Shown: positions 7,906-15,787 of the stretch, in pieces
How the letters are laid out: every line of letters starts with the position of its first letter
Numbering within the stretch: position 1 is the stretch's first letter
Assembly (NCBI GenBank): GCA_017592665.1
Contig: JAGFNW010000033.1
Location: forward strand, 19,843 to 83,842
Source: Streptosporangiaceae bacterium NEAU-GS5
GTDB lineage: Bacteria > Actinomycetota > Actinomycetes > Streptosporangiales > Streptosporangiaceae
Direction: 5' to 3'
DNA: 64,000 bases
Notes under the pieces: model-generated
Seen by the model: only the letters and a program-made list of their open reading frames with translations
The model's database searches: none
Told to the model about the DNA's origin: nothing
Made by a program: the position numbers and the translations under genes

Positions 7906-9279
7906 TTACCTCTTCACTGATCGGTCGCTCGGGAGCAGAATCCGCGCGGGTCGAGGGGCGGGGCGGCGTACGACCACGGCGGTGAGGAGCGCAGCGGCGG
8001 CAAGCGTGGTGGCGGCTACGCCGAAGGCCAGGTGGTAGCCGGTGACAGAGGGAAGGTGGGCCGACGCGAGGGTGGAGAGGGTGGCCACGCCGAGGGCGGC
8101 CCCTACTTGGGCCGTCGTGTTGAAAAGGCCGGACACCACGCCCGCGTCGTCGGGGCCGGCGCTGGACATGCCGAGCCCGGTGAGGGCGGGCAGCACGAGG
8201 CCGCCGCCGGCGATGAGGAGCATGGTCGGGAGGAGGTCGCGAGCGAAGGAGGCGTCGGCGGCGGGGAGTCGTACGAGAAGGACGAGCGCGAAGGTGAGGA
8301 GCAGCAGACCGGAGAGCAGGACGCCGCGCTCGCCGAAGCGGGCGATGAGGCGGGCCGAAAGGAAGAGCGAGACGGCACCGATGCCAAGGGCGGCCGGCAG
8401 CATGGCGAGGCCGGTCTGGGAGGGCGAGTAACCGAGCACGCCCTGCATGTAGAGGGCGATCAAGATCTGGAATCCGAACATCGCGGCGATGGCCAGCAAC
8501 TGGATCACGTTGGCCCCGGACACCTCGCGTGAACGGAAGACGCGCAGCGGCAGCAAGGGCCGGGCCGCGGTGGCCTGCCGTACGACAAAGGCCGCCAGCA
8601 GTGCGAGGGACGCCGCGAGGGTGACGATGCCGCCGCCGATGATGGTGTAGATGGCGAGGATCAGGCCCCCGGTCACCAGGACCGCGCCCAACGCGTCGGC
8701 GCCGGCGGAAAGGCCCAGGCCGCGCTCGGGAGTGAGAGCCTGGAGGGCCACGAAAGCCGCCGCCAGGCCGATGGGCAGGTTGATGAAGAAGATCCAGTGC
8801 CAGCTGAGCGCCTGGGTGAGGACGCCGCCGAGCACCTGGCCGATCGAGGCCCCCGCAGCGCCCACGAAGCTGACCACTCCGAACGCCTTGGCCCGTTCCT
8901 TCGGCTCCTGAAAAAGCGTGGCGATCATGCCGAGGCTGACGGCGGACGCCATGGCGCCGCCGAGGCCTTGGAAGAATCTGGCCGCGACCAGCATCGGCCC
9001 GTTCATGGCGAGGCCGCCGGCCAGTGAGGCGAGGGTGAAGACCGCGAGCCCCGCAAGGAACACCCGCTTGCGGCCCACCAGGTCTCCCATCCGCCCGGCG
9101 AGCAGCAGGAAACCCCCAAAGGCGATCATGTACGCGTTGACGACCCAGGTGAGCTGGGCCGGACTGAATCCAAGGTCGGTCTGGATGACCGGCAGCGCCA
9201 CCGTCACGATGCTGCCGTCCAGGATGATCATCAACATCGATGCGGCGAGCACGCCGAGCGAGGTCCAGCGAGAGCGCAT
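7906..9279 (-). CDS. MFS drug efflux transporter, DHA2 (EmrB/QacA) family
   Basis: The protein of about 457 residues has many hydrophobic segments, consistent with the 14-TM DHA2 class. The first helix carries LDGSIVTVALPVIQTDLGFS, followed by motif A (GRMGDLVGRKRVF) and motif C-like GAAGASIGQVLGG. It probably exports hydrophobic or cationic compounds by proton antiport. The ATG at 9279 has a perfect AGGAGG four bases upstream. A longer TTG-initiated frame from 9339 would run through the operator and is less likely. It is transcribed behind marR, which presumably represses it. Confidence 0.9.
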   Translation of the reverse strand: MRSRWTSLGVLAASMLMIILDGSIVTVALPVIQTDLGFSPAQLTWVVNAYMIAFGGFLLLAGRMGDLVGRKRVFLAGLAVFTLASLAGGLAMNGPMLVAARFFQGLGGAMASAVSLGMIATLFQEPKERAKAFGVVSFVGAAGASIGQVLGGVLTQALSWHWIFFINLPIGLAAAFVALQALTPERGLGLSAGADALGAVLVTGGLILAIYTIIGGGIVTLAASLALLAAFVVRQATAARPLLPLRVFRSREVSGANVIQLLAIAAMFGFQILIALYMQGVLGYSPSQTGLAMLPAALGIGAVSLFLSARLIARFGERGVLLSGLLLLTFALVLLVRLPAADASFARDLLPTMLLIAGGGLVLPALTGLGMSSAGPDDAGVVSGLFNTTAQVGAALGVATLSTLASAHLPSVTGYHLAFGVAATTLAAAALLTAVVVRRPAPRPARILLPSDRSVKR

Positions 9280-9320
9280 GGCTCCTCCTGTTGGTTTAGT
9301 AACAGAAGGAACGCTAGCAG

Positions 9321-9340
9321 ATGGTTTCGTAGCGGACAAT
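9321..9340. promoter_or_regulatory. Predicted MarR operator between marR and the MFS gene
   Basis: ATGGTTTCGTAGCGGACAAT at 9321-9340 matches, at 18 of 20 bases, the reverse complement of the site in front of marR (9812-9831). Thirty bases before it, TTGGTTTAGTAAC (9291) repeats part of the same pattern. It sits between the marR stop and the efflux gene's Shine-Dalgarno sequence, so the pump may have its own repressed promoter. Confidence 0.7.
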
Positions 9341-9342
9341 CT

Positions 9343-9801
9343 TTAACGGGAGCGTGCGCGCCTCACCTTGGACTCCTCCGGGGTCGCCAGATGGCCCTCC
9401 ACAAGGCGCGTGAGCGCGCGTACGAAGACCTCGCGCTCGTCCTCTGGCAGGGCGTCCAGCACGGCCTCGTGGACCCCGTCGGCGATCCTGGAGCCTTCCT
9501 CGACCATCTCCCGCCCCTGCGGTGTCACGGCGATGATCCGCGCCCGCCGATCACTGCTCGACGGGCGGCGCTCGGCGTATCCGCGGCGCTCGAGCTCGTC
9601 GGTGGTCACCACCATCGTGGTCTTGTCGAGGTCGGACATCTCGGCCAGCTGGGCCTGCGTACGCTCGGCGTCCACCGCGTGATTGAGCACGCAGTAGCCC
9701 CGCGGCGTGATCCCCGACTCCTCGAAGGCCGCGCTCATCCGCGTGGAAAGCACGTAAGCGGCATGATTCAGCAGAAACGAGACGTCAGGCTGGGTCCTCA
9801 T
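9343..9801 (-). CDS. MarR-family transcriptional repressor
   Basis: The 152-residue winged-helix protein has the expected recognition region (QAQLAEMSDLDKTTMVVTTDELERRG) followed by the wing (SSSDRRARIIAVTPQGREMV). MarR repressors release DNA when they bind small aromatic or oxidised ligands. The MFS efflux gene follows directly. Two copies of one palindromic sequence, one in front of each gene, are good candidates for the sites it binds. The ATG lies ten bases downstream (in the reading direction) of the upstream operator. Confidence 0.92.
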   Translation of the reverse strand: MRTQPDVSFLLNHAAYVLSTRMSAAFEESGITPRGYCVLNHAVDAERTQAQLAEMSDLDKTTMVVTTDELERRGYAERRPSSSDRRARIIAVTPQGREMVEEGSRIADGVHEAVLDALPEDEREVFVRALTRLVEGHLATPEESKVRRARSR

Positions 9802-9811
9802 GACCCGAATG

Positions 9812-9831
9812 ATAGTCCGCTACGAAACTAT
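9812..9831. promoter_or_regulatory. Predicted MarR operator in front of marR
   Basis: ATAGTCCGCTACGAAACTAT has inverted arms ATAGT/ACTAT. It lies just upstream of the marR start, where RNA polymerase would bind. It is nearly repeated at 9321-9340, which argues for autoregulation together with control of the pump. Confidence 0.7.
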
Positions 9832-9834
9832 TTA

Positions 9835-11043
9835 TTACTGAACCGGAGTGCCGCCGCGCCACACCCGGCGCGGCTTGAGCCCGAACGCCCAGGCGAACGC
9901 GCCCTCGTGGTCGGCGTCCCACTGGACGATGTCGGCGAGCCGGCCCGGCGCGAGCACGCCGCGGTCGGGCGCCTGCAGCACGTGCGCCCCGCCCAGCGTC
10001 GCCGCGCGAAGGGCGTCGCCCACGCTCATCCCGAACGCGGAGACGGCCAGCGCGATCACCAGCGACATCGAGGTGATGCCGCAGTGGCCAGGGTTGTGGT
10101 CGCTGCCGAGCGCGATGGGCACGCCCTGGGCGACCATCTTCCGGACCGGCGGGAGGCTGCCGTTCTGCAGCGCCGTGCCCGGGCAGACGACCGCGGGCAC
10201 GCCGTAGCGCGCCATCAGCGCGATGTCCTCGTCGGAGGTGTGGTGGAGCAGGTCGGCCGAGGCGCAGCCCATCTCGGCGGCGAGCTGCACGGCGCCGCGC
10301 CGGTGATAGGCCCCGGCGTGGACGCGCGGCATGAGGCCGACGTTACGGCCGGACGCGAGGACCCAGCGGGATTCGTCGGTGCTGAAGTGGCCGTCGTCGC
10401 AGTAGACGTCGACGCTGTCGGCTCCGGCGGCGGCCGCGTCGGCGCACCAGGCGGCCACGGCCTCGACATAGTCGCGCTGGCGGCCGAAATACTCGGGCGG
10501 CACCACGTGCGCGGCCATGAAGGTGACATGCACCCGCGGCATCATCGGCTCCTTCTCCAGCTCGCGGAGGAGCCGCACGTCGGCGAGCTCGCCGTCGCGG
10601 GTGAGGTGGTAGCCGGTCTTGGCCTCGACGGTGGTCGTGCCGGCGAGCAGCCATTCGCGCAGGCGCTCGCGCACGCCGTTGCACAAGGTCCACGGGTCGG
10701 TGCCGCGGGTCACGGTGACGGTGGAGCCGATGCCGCCACCCGCCGCGGTGATCGCGGACGGCGTGGAGCCGCCGGAGCGCATGGCCATCTCGGCGTAGCG
10801 ATTGCCGGCATAGACAGGGTGGGTGTGCGCGTCGATCAGGCCAGGCGTGACCAGCGCTCCGCCGAGGTTCTCGACATGGTCGACATCGACGATGTCGTCG
10901 ACGACTCCCGGCACGTTCTGCGGGAGGTCGGCGGCCCGGCCCACCCAGGCGATGCGGTCGTTGTGCACCAGGATGGCGGCATTACTGCACACGTCATGGC
11001 CGGTCCAGAGCCGGCCGATGTTCGTCAGGAGCCTAACGGTCAT
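9835..11043 (-). CDS. hutI: Imidazolonepropionase HutI
   Basis: This metal-dependent amidohydrolase of about 402 residues would open the ring of 4-imidazolone-5-propanoate in histidine breakdown, giving N-formimino-glutamate. Visible motifs are the metal-binding DAHTHPVYAG, the downstream HAGAYH and LLHHTSDED histidines, and the C-terminal ALGSDHNPGHC. Other hut genes are not in the window. The ATG at 11043 begins MTVRLLTNIG. A longer frame to 11145 only adds an Arg/Pro-rich lead. Its end is three bases from the marR operator. Confidence 0.9.
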   Translation of the reverse strand: MTVRLLTNIGRLWTGHDVCSNAAILVHNDRIAWVGRAADLPQNVPGVVDDIVDVDHVENLGGALVTPGLIDAHTHPVYAGNRYAEMAMRSGGSTPSAITAAGGGIGSTVTVTRGTDPWTLCNGVRERLREWLLAGTTTVEAKTGYHLTRDGELADVRLLRELEKEPMMPRVHVTFMAAHVVPPEYFGRQRDYVEAVAAWCADAAAAGADSVDVYCDDGHFSTDESRWVLASGRNVGLMPRVHAGAYHRRGAVQLAAEMGCASADLLHHTSDEDIALMARYGVPAVVCPGTALQNGSLPPVRKMVAQGVPIALGSDHNPGHCGITSMSLVIALAVSAFGMSVGDALRAATLGGAHVLQAPDRGVLAPGRLADIVQWDADHEGAFAWAFGLKPRRVWRGGTPVQ

Positions 11044-11387
11044 TCGACCACCGTCCTTAGAGCAACCCAAAGGACGGGCGCCGCGCCCGCTGGGTCCGCT
11101 CCGTGTCCGGACGTCATTGGGGGGTCTCCTGCTCTCATCGCGCACCGGGTTGTGCGATGACCGATCGCGGACCGATGGGTCGCACGATTTCAGTTCAGTT
11201 ACGTTATTTCACAGGTCGGCTCGCTGTACAGGGTTATTGAGAAGAAGGCCGGATCGCCTCCCGTGCATCCGGTTAGCACTTGCATCCCCTGTGTCACAGC
11301 CCGAACCGTTTCTCCTGCTCAGCTCGGACCGTCCCCCACATGCAACATCATTCACAGGCGTCATCTCAACCCGCGTGGTATGTGGCG

Positions 11388-11401
11388 TAAGGCTTGCCTT
11401 A
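11388..11401. promoter_or_regulatory. Inverted repeat TAAGGC-N2-GCCTTA
   Basis: The two 6-bp arms are perfect complements around TT. The sequence vaguely resembles half of a DtxR/IdeR iron box but lacks its full 19-bp pattern. It lies 140 bp before the SDR gene. The regulator is unknown. Confidence 0.35.
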
Positions 11402-11507
11402 TGGTAGCAACCCTTGAGACCCTCGACTACCGCCCCTTTTCCCCATTTTTGTGCGCCACTAAGCCCTACGTCCCATACGACCGAAATGTGGCGTTAGCAA
11501 TGGCTGG

Positions 11508-11521
11508 TGAAACAGGTTCTA
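11508..11521. promoter_or_regulatory. KstR-like TetR-family operator
   Basis: TGAAACAGGTTCTA fits the published KstR consensus TNNAACNNGTTNNA at every fixed position. It ends 19 bases before the SDR start codon, where it could block transcription. KstR controls sterol and fatty-acyl catabolic genes in Mycobacterium and Rhodococcus. No tetR gene lies nearby. Confidence 0.55.
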
Positions 11522-11540
11522 GAGGGGTTACGCTCCGCCC

Positions 11541-12329
11541 ATGATCCTCGACCGGTTCCGCGTCGACGGACGGGTGGCCGTGGTCACGGGCGCCGGGCGC
11601 GGCATCGGCGCCGCGACCGCCGTGGCCCTCGCCCAGGCCGGCGCCGACGTCGTCATCTCGGCCCGTACGGAAGACCAGCTGCGCACGGTCGCCGCGGAGG
11701 TGCAGGCGGCCGGGCGGCGGGCCCTCACGGTCCAGGCCGACCTCGCCGAGCCCGGCGCCGCCGAAGATCTCGCGCATCGGGCCGCCGGCGCGTACGGCAG
11801 GCTCGACGTGATCGTCAACAACGTCGGCGGGGCCATGCCGCGGCCCTTCCTCGACACCAAGCGGAAGCATCTTGAGAACGCGTTCCAGTTCAATGTGGGG
11901 ATCGCGCACGAGCTTACGCGCGCCGCCGCACCTTATTTACTCCAGAGCGGTGGCGGCGCCGTTGTCAACATCTCCTCGACCATGGGACGCGTCTCCGGCC
12001 GGGGCTATCTCGCGTACGGCACGGCCAAGGCGGCGCTCGCCCACTACACGCGGCTGGCGGCCCGCGACCTGGCGCCCAAGATCAGGGTGAACGGCATCGC
12101 GGTCGGCTCGGTCGCGACGAGCGCGCTCGACATCGTGATGACCGACGAGGGGCTGCGCACGCAGATGGAGAACGCCACCCCGCTTCGCCGCATCGGCGAC
12201 CCCGAGGACATCGCGGCCGCCGTCCTTTATCTCGTCTCCCCCGCCGGCGCGTACGTGACCGGGAAGATCCTCGAGATCGACGGCGGGATCGACCAGCCCA
12301 ACCTCGACCTGGGATTGCCGGACCTATGA
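11541..12329 (+). CDS. Short-chain dehydrogenase/reductase (Rv0927c-like)
   Basis: The 262-residue classical SDR has the nucleotide-binding TGAGRGIG, the NNVGG motif after beta-4, and the catalytic Ser and YGTAK (Tyr-x3-Lys). It should oxidise or reduce a hydroxyl/keto group with NAD(P). The start [17 protein letters not shown] resembles mycobacterial Rv0927c. The next gene overlaps by four bases and resembles Rv0926c, its mycobacterial neighbour, so the pair is conserved. The natural substrate is unknown. The KstR-like box suggests a lipid or steroid intermediate. Confidence 0.88.
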   Translation: MILDRFRVDGRVAVVTGAGRGIGAATAVALAQAGADVVISARTEDQLRTVAAEVQAAGRRALTVQADLAEPGAAEDLAHRAAGAYGRLDVIVNNVGGAMPRPFLDTKRKHLENAFQFNVGIAHELTRAAAPYLLQSGGGAVVNISSTMGRVSGRGYLAYGTAKAALAHYTRLAARDLAPKIRVNGIAVGSVATSALDIVMTDEGLRTQMENATPLRRIGDPEDIAAAVLYLVSPAGAYVTGKILEIDGGIDQPNLDLGLPDL

Positions 12330-13384
12330 CATACAGAGTCGTGCAGTGGAGCATCGGCAACGTCGGGCGCAACACGCTCGCCGGCATCGTGGCACGCCCC
12401 GACCTGGAGCTGGTCGGCTGCTACACCTCCTCAGCGGCCAAGGCGGGCACCGACGCGGGCACGCTGGCGGGTCTCGCCGAGACCGGCGTACAAGCCACGA
12501 ACGACGCCGAAGCGCTGCTGTCCCTCAGACCTGACTGCGTCGTCTATACGTCGATGGCCGACACGCGGATCTTCGAGGCGCTCGACGACCTGGCCCGCAT
12601 CCTCCGCGCCGGCATCAACGTGGTCTCGAGCGCGCCGGTGTTCCTGCAGTTCCCCGACGGTTCGATGGACGGGCCGATCCGCGAGGCGGCGGCCGAGGGC
12701 GGCGCGTCGATCTGGGTCAACGGCATCGATCCCGGGTTCGCCAACGACTGGCTGCCGCTGTCGCTCACCTCGATCAGCGAGCGCATCGATCAGGTGCGGT
12801 GCCTGGAGGTGCTGAACTACGCCACGTACGACCAGGGGACCGTGCTGTTCGACATCATGGGTTTCGGACGGGCGCTGGACGACCTGCCGTTCCTGCTCCA
12901 GCCGGGGATCTTGACGTTGGCGTGGGGCAGCGTGGTCCGCCAGATCGCGGCCGGGCTCGGCGTCGAACTCGACTCCATAGAAGAGGCGCACACGCGACTG
13001 CCCGCCCCGGAGCCGTTCGACATCAGGGCTGGGCGCATCGAAAAAGGCACGACGGCCGCACTCCGCTTCGAAGTGCGCGGACTGCTGAACGGCCGCCCGG
13101 TGATCGTGCTGGAGCACGTGACCCGGCTCCGCGACGATCTCGGGCCGGATTGGCCGCAGCCCGCCGGGCAGGGCTGCTACCGCGTCGAGGTGACAGGCGA
13201 GCCGAACTACACGCTCGACCTGCAGCTGCTGGGCGCGGACGGCGACCACAACACGGCCGGACTGAAGGCGACGGCCATGCGACTGGTCAACGCCATCCCA
13301 GCCGTGATCGCAGCGCCACCAGGCCTGCTGACCGCCCTGGACCTCCCCTTAATCACCGCCCACGGCCTCCTCCCCCGCGCGTGA
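12326..13384 (+). CDS. Dihydrodipicolinate reductase-like NAD(P)-binding protein (Rv0926c-like)
   Basis: The 352-residue protein begins with a Rossmann motif ([17 protein letters not shown]). It has the fold of dihydrodipicolinate reductase and amine dehydrogenases but lacks the DapB signature, so lysine synthesis is not its job. It overlaps the SDR stop (ATGA) and should act on the same substrate pathway. Homologues are abundant in actinobacteria that degrade sterols and lipids, mostly without a proven reaction. Its stop codon lies inside the left arm of a hairpin repeat. Confidence 0.75.
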   Translation: MTYRVVQWSIGNVGRNTLAGIVARPDLELVGCYTSSAAKAGTDAGTLAGLAETGVQATNDAEALLSLRPDCVVYTSMADTRIFEALDDLARILRAGINVVSSAPVFLQFPDGSMDGPIREAAAEGGASIWVNGIDPGFANDWLPLSLTSISERIDQVRCLEVLNYATYDQGTVLFDIMGFGRALDDLPFLLQPGILTLAWGSVVRQIAAGLGVELDSIEEAHTRLPAPEPFDIRAGRIEKGTTAALRFEVRGLLNGRPVIVLEHVTRLRDDLGPDWPQPAGQGCYRVEVTGEPNYTLDLQLLGADGDHNTAGLKATAMRLVNAIPAVIAAPPGLLTALDLPLITAHGLLPRA

Positions 13385-13441
13385 TCTTGCACGAATTCCC
13401 GAATCGCCGCTCAGCGCGTTGGGAGATCCTGCAAGATCACG
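13380..13441. repeat. 41-bp-unit intergenic repeat, single folded copy (possible bidirectional terminator)
   Basis: A full unit (13380-13420) starts CGTGATCTTGCACGAATTCC. It is followed by a partial inverted unit ending GCAAGATCACG (13421-13441), so the arms can pair over about 21 bases with three mismatches. It lies between two convergent genes, reaches into the stop codon of the upstream gene, and would terminate both. The same unit occurs repeatedly at 51197-51386. Confidence 0.8.
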
Positions 13442-13454
13442 CCCCGGAGGGGGG

Positions 13455-14861
13455 TTAGACGGTTTCGACGGGTTTGGCTGCGCGGTCGAGTTCGTAGAAG
13501 AGGGATGCGAGGACGCGGGCGTGGAGGATGGTGCCGTCGCCGGTGTGGTCGACGGACAGGACCTCGCCCTCCTTGTGGGCCCGCGCGATCAGGTCGGCCC
13601 GGTCATAGGGCACCAGCATCCGGACCTCGTGGTCGAGCCGGGGCAGTGCCTGGTCGATCCGGACCATCAGCTCGTCGATGCCGTCGCCGGTGCGCGCCGA
13701 CACCACGACGCTGTCGCGCTCGCGCATGGTGAGCCGCGCCAGCGTGACCGGGTCGGCCAGGTCGGCCTTGTTGATCACAACGATCTCGGGGATCGAGTCG
13801 GCCCCCTCGATGTCGCCGATCACCTCGCGTACGGCCGCGAGCTGCGACTCCGGATCCGGATGCGAGCCGTCGACCACGTGCAGGATCAGGTCGGCGTCGC
13901 CGACCTCCTCGAGCGTCGACCGGAAGGCCTCGACCAGCTGGTGCGGCAGGTGCCGGACGAATCCGACCGTGTCGGCCAGCGTGAAGATCCGGCCCTCGGC
14001 CGTGCGCGCCCGCCGTACGGTCGGGTCGAGCGTGGCGAACAGCGCGTCCTCCACCAGCACCCCCGCCCCCGTCAGCCGGTTGAGCAGCGACGACTTGCCG
14101 GCGTTGGTATAGCCGGCGATGGCCACGGCCGGGACGTCGCGGACCTGGCGGCGGTGCCGCTTGGTGTCGCGGGCCGTCGACATGCCCTTGATCTGCCGGC
14201 GCAGCTTGGCCATCCGCTCGCGGATGCGCCGCCGGTCCAGCTCGATCTTGGTCTCACCAGGGCCACGGCCGCCGATGCCGACGCCGCCCGCGGCGCGCCC
14301 GCCGACCTGCCGGGACAGGTTGCCACCCCAGCCACGCAGGCGGGGAAGCAGGTATTGCAGCTGGGCGAGCTCGACCTGGGCCTTGCCCTCGCGGCTCTTG
14401 GCATGCTGGGCGAAGATGTCGAGGATCAGCGCGGTGCGGTCGATGACCTTGACCTTGACGACCTCCTCCAGCTGCCGCAGCTGGCCAGGGGTCAGCTCGC
14501 CGTCGCAGATCACCGTGTCCGCCCCCGTGGCGGCCACGATGTCGCGCAGCTCGGTCGCCTTGCCCGAGCCGATATAAGTCGCTGTGTCAGGCCGGTCGCG
14601 CCGCTGGATGAGGCCTTCGAGCACCTCGGATCCAGCGGTCTCGGCCAGCAGCTTCAACTCCTGAAGAGAGTTTTCCGCGTCGGTGAGGTTGCCGGTGGTC
14701 CATACGCCTACCAGGACGACCCGCTCCAGCCGCAGCTGCCGATATTCGACCTCGGTGATGTCTTGGAGCTCAGTCGACAGACCTGCCACGCGGCGGAGCG
14801 CCTGGCGCTCTTCGAGCTCGTAGTCTCCTGTGGCGAAGTCTTCGTTCTGCATATGTGTCAT
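13455..14861 (-). CDS. hflX: GTPase HflX
   Basis: The 468-residue ribosome-associated GTPase has the Walker A motif GYTNAGKSSLLN, the switch region DTVGFVRHLPHQLVEAF and the NKAD motif. An N-terminal HflX domain with Gly-rich GPGETKIELDRRRIR precedes the G domain. HflX splits stalled 70S ribosomes after stress. In Mycobacterium it is followed upstream by dapF and miaA on the same strand. Here those genes lie about 39 kb away. Confidence 0.96.
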   Translation of the reverse strand: MTHMQNEDFATGDYELEERQALRRVAGLSTELQDITEVEYRQLRLERVVLVGVWTTGNLTDAENSLQELKLLAETAGSEVLEGLIQRRDRPDTATYIGSGKATELRDIVAATGADTVICDGELTPGQLRQLEEVVKVKVIDRTALILDIFAQHAKSREGKAQVELAQLQYLLPRLRGWGGNLSRQVGGRAAGGVGIGGRGPGETKIELDRRRIRERMAKLRRQIKGMSTARDTKRHRRQVRDVPAVAIAGYTNAGKSSLLNRLTGAGVLVEDALFATLDPTVRRARTAEGRIFTLADTVGFVRHLPHQLVEAFRSTLEEVGDADLILHVVDGSHPDPESQLAAVREVIGDIEGADSIPEIVVINKADLADPVTLARLTMRERDSVVVSARTGDGIDELMVRIDQALPRLDHEVRMLVPYDRADLIARAHKEGEVLSVDHTGDGTILHARVLASLFYELDRAAKPVETV

Positions 14862-14939
14862 CTCTACTAGTCCAACGTCGCAGGACCACGACGTCTTCCC
14901 TTCGATGGTGACACCACACGGATCACATGTGCATTCTAT

Positions 14940-14973
14940 TAAGGGACTGCTACGCGTAAGGGACTGCTACGCG
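14940..14973. repeat. 17-bp tandem duplication at the 3' end of the lipoprotein gene
   Basis: TAAGGGACTGCTACGCG occurs at 14940-14956 and again at 14957-14973. The second copy contains the last codons and stop of the lipoprotein gene. The extra copy therefore looks like a recent duplication past the stop, and it leaves the protein unchanged. Confidence 0.85.
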
Positions 14974-15641
14974 CTGAGGACGTGGGCGTCGCCGGCGCCG
15001 GTCTTGACGACGATGACGTGCGGGCTGGCGGGATTGCGGGTCACGCCGACCTCTTCGTCGCCGGCGCCCGTGTGGGTGCTCACGTTGTATTCGCCGCTCG
15101 GCACGCTCACGGTCGCGTCGCCCACGCCGGTGTCGACGGTCACGCTGTCGGGGGCCGCGGCGAAGTTCAGCTTGACGTCGCCGGCGCCCGTTTCGGCGAC
15201 GACCTGCTTGGCCTCGAGCGAGCTCGACGTGACGTCGCCGGACCCTGTGTTGATCTTCAGGGGGCCGGTGAGGGATTCGAGCCTGACGTCGCCGGCGCCC
15301 GTGCCGACCTTGATGTTCATCCCCTTCGGCACCTCGACCGTGTAGTCGATCGAGCAGTTGCCGCAGTCGTACTTGAGGAACAGGGTGCCGCCGCTGACCC
15401 GGTGCCCGTTCTCGGGGCGGTCGCCCGACCAGTTGAGCTTCTCCGTCACGTGGACGCCTGACCGGTCGGACTCGACGACCTTGACGTCGCCCGCGCCGCT
15501 TTGCGTGTCGAGCAGGGTCACGCCGTCGCTCACGTCATAGGAAACCGTGGCGTGGTTGCGCTGGCCGATGTGGTCGAAGTCGCACGCGGTGACAAGGAGC
15601 CCGGCGCCGAGGAGGGTCGCACCGAGAAGTAAAGGTCTCAT
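14967..15641 (-). CDS. Lipoprotein with DUF4097-type beta-solenoid repeats
   Basis: The 224-residue protein starts with a lipoprotein signal (MRPLLLGATLLGAGLLVTAC), so Cys20 should be lipidated and the protein held on the outer face of the membrane. The rest is a ladder of about seven repeats with the core T-G-A/S/V-G-D (for example TGAGDVRL and TGSGDVTS), typical of DUF4097/DUF2807 solenoids. Function of this family is poorly defined; many members sit next to envelope stress regulators, but none is here. A longer frame upstream to 15755 lacks the signal and is not used. Confidence 0.82.
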   Translation of the reverse strand: MRPLLLGATLLGAGLLVTACDFDHIGQRNHATVSYDVSDGVTLLDTQSGAGDVKVVESDRSGVHVTEKLNWSGDRPENGHRVSGGTLFLKYDCGNCSIDYTVEVPKGMNIKVGTGAGDVRLESLTGPLKINTGSGDVTSSSLEAKQVVAETGAGDVKLNFAAAPDSVTVDTGVGDATVSVPSGEYNVSTHTGAGDEEVGVTRNPASPHVIVVKTGAGDAHVLSA

Positions 15642-15748
15642 GCCTTGAATTCTGGTGCCCCGTTCCAACTCATCCCATCCGGGAACCCCCCGAAGGACCC
15701 CTGAGGAGACCCCCACGTTGACCCTCAGGAGGGCATGAAGTAGCGTCG

Positions 15749-15765
15749 ATTCCATATTTCAGAAC
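15749..15765. promoter_or_regulatory. Candidate IclR-type operator in front of aceB
   Basis: ATTCCATATTTCAGAAC matches 14 of 17 bases of GTTCCATATTGCGGAAC, the reverse strand of the palindrome over the start of the third iclR gene (23902-23918). It lies 23 bases before the aceB start. A second TTCC and a TGGAA nearby (15771-15786) may form a further half-site pair. Confidence 0.55.
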
Positions 15766-15787
15766 TTATTTTCCGGATGGTGGAATA

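Larger units (their letters stand above)
11044..11540. other. Divergent intergenic region between hutI and the SDR gene
   Basis: This 497-bp stretch holds the promoters of hutI (leftward) and of the SDR/reductase pair (rightward). No convincing gene is present. Notable elements are a broken inverted repeat TCGCGCA/TGTGCGA near 11138-11158, an inverted repeat TAAGGC-TT-GCCTTA at 11388-11401, and a KstR-like box at 11508-11521, the last two annotated separately. Confidence 0.6.

Noticed and set aside
9280..9339. Longer TTG-initiated start of the MFS transporter
   Set aside because: It would place coding sequence over the predicted operator, while a perfect AGGAGG stands before the ATG at 9279.
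13419..14870. A 483-residue frame antisense to hflX
   Set aside because: hflX is certain from its motifs and the opposite frame shows no family resemblance.
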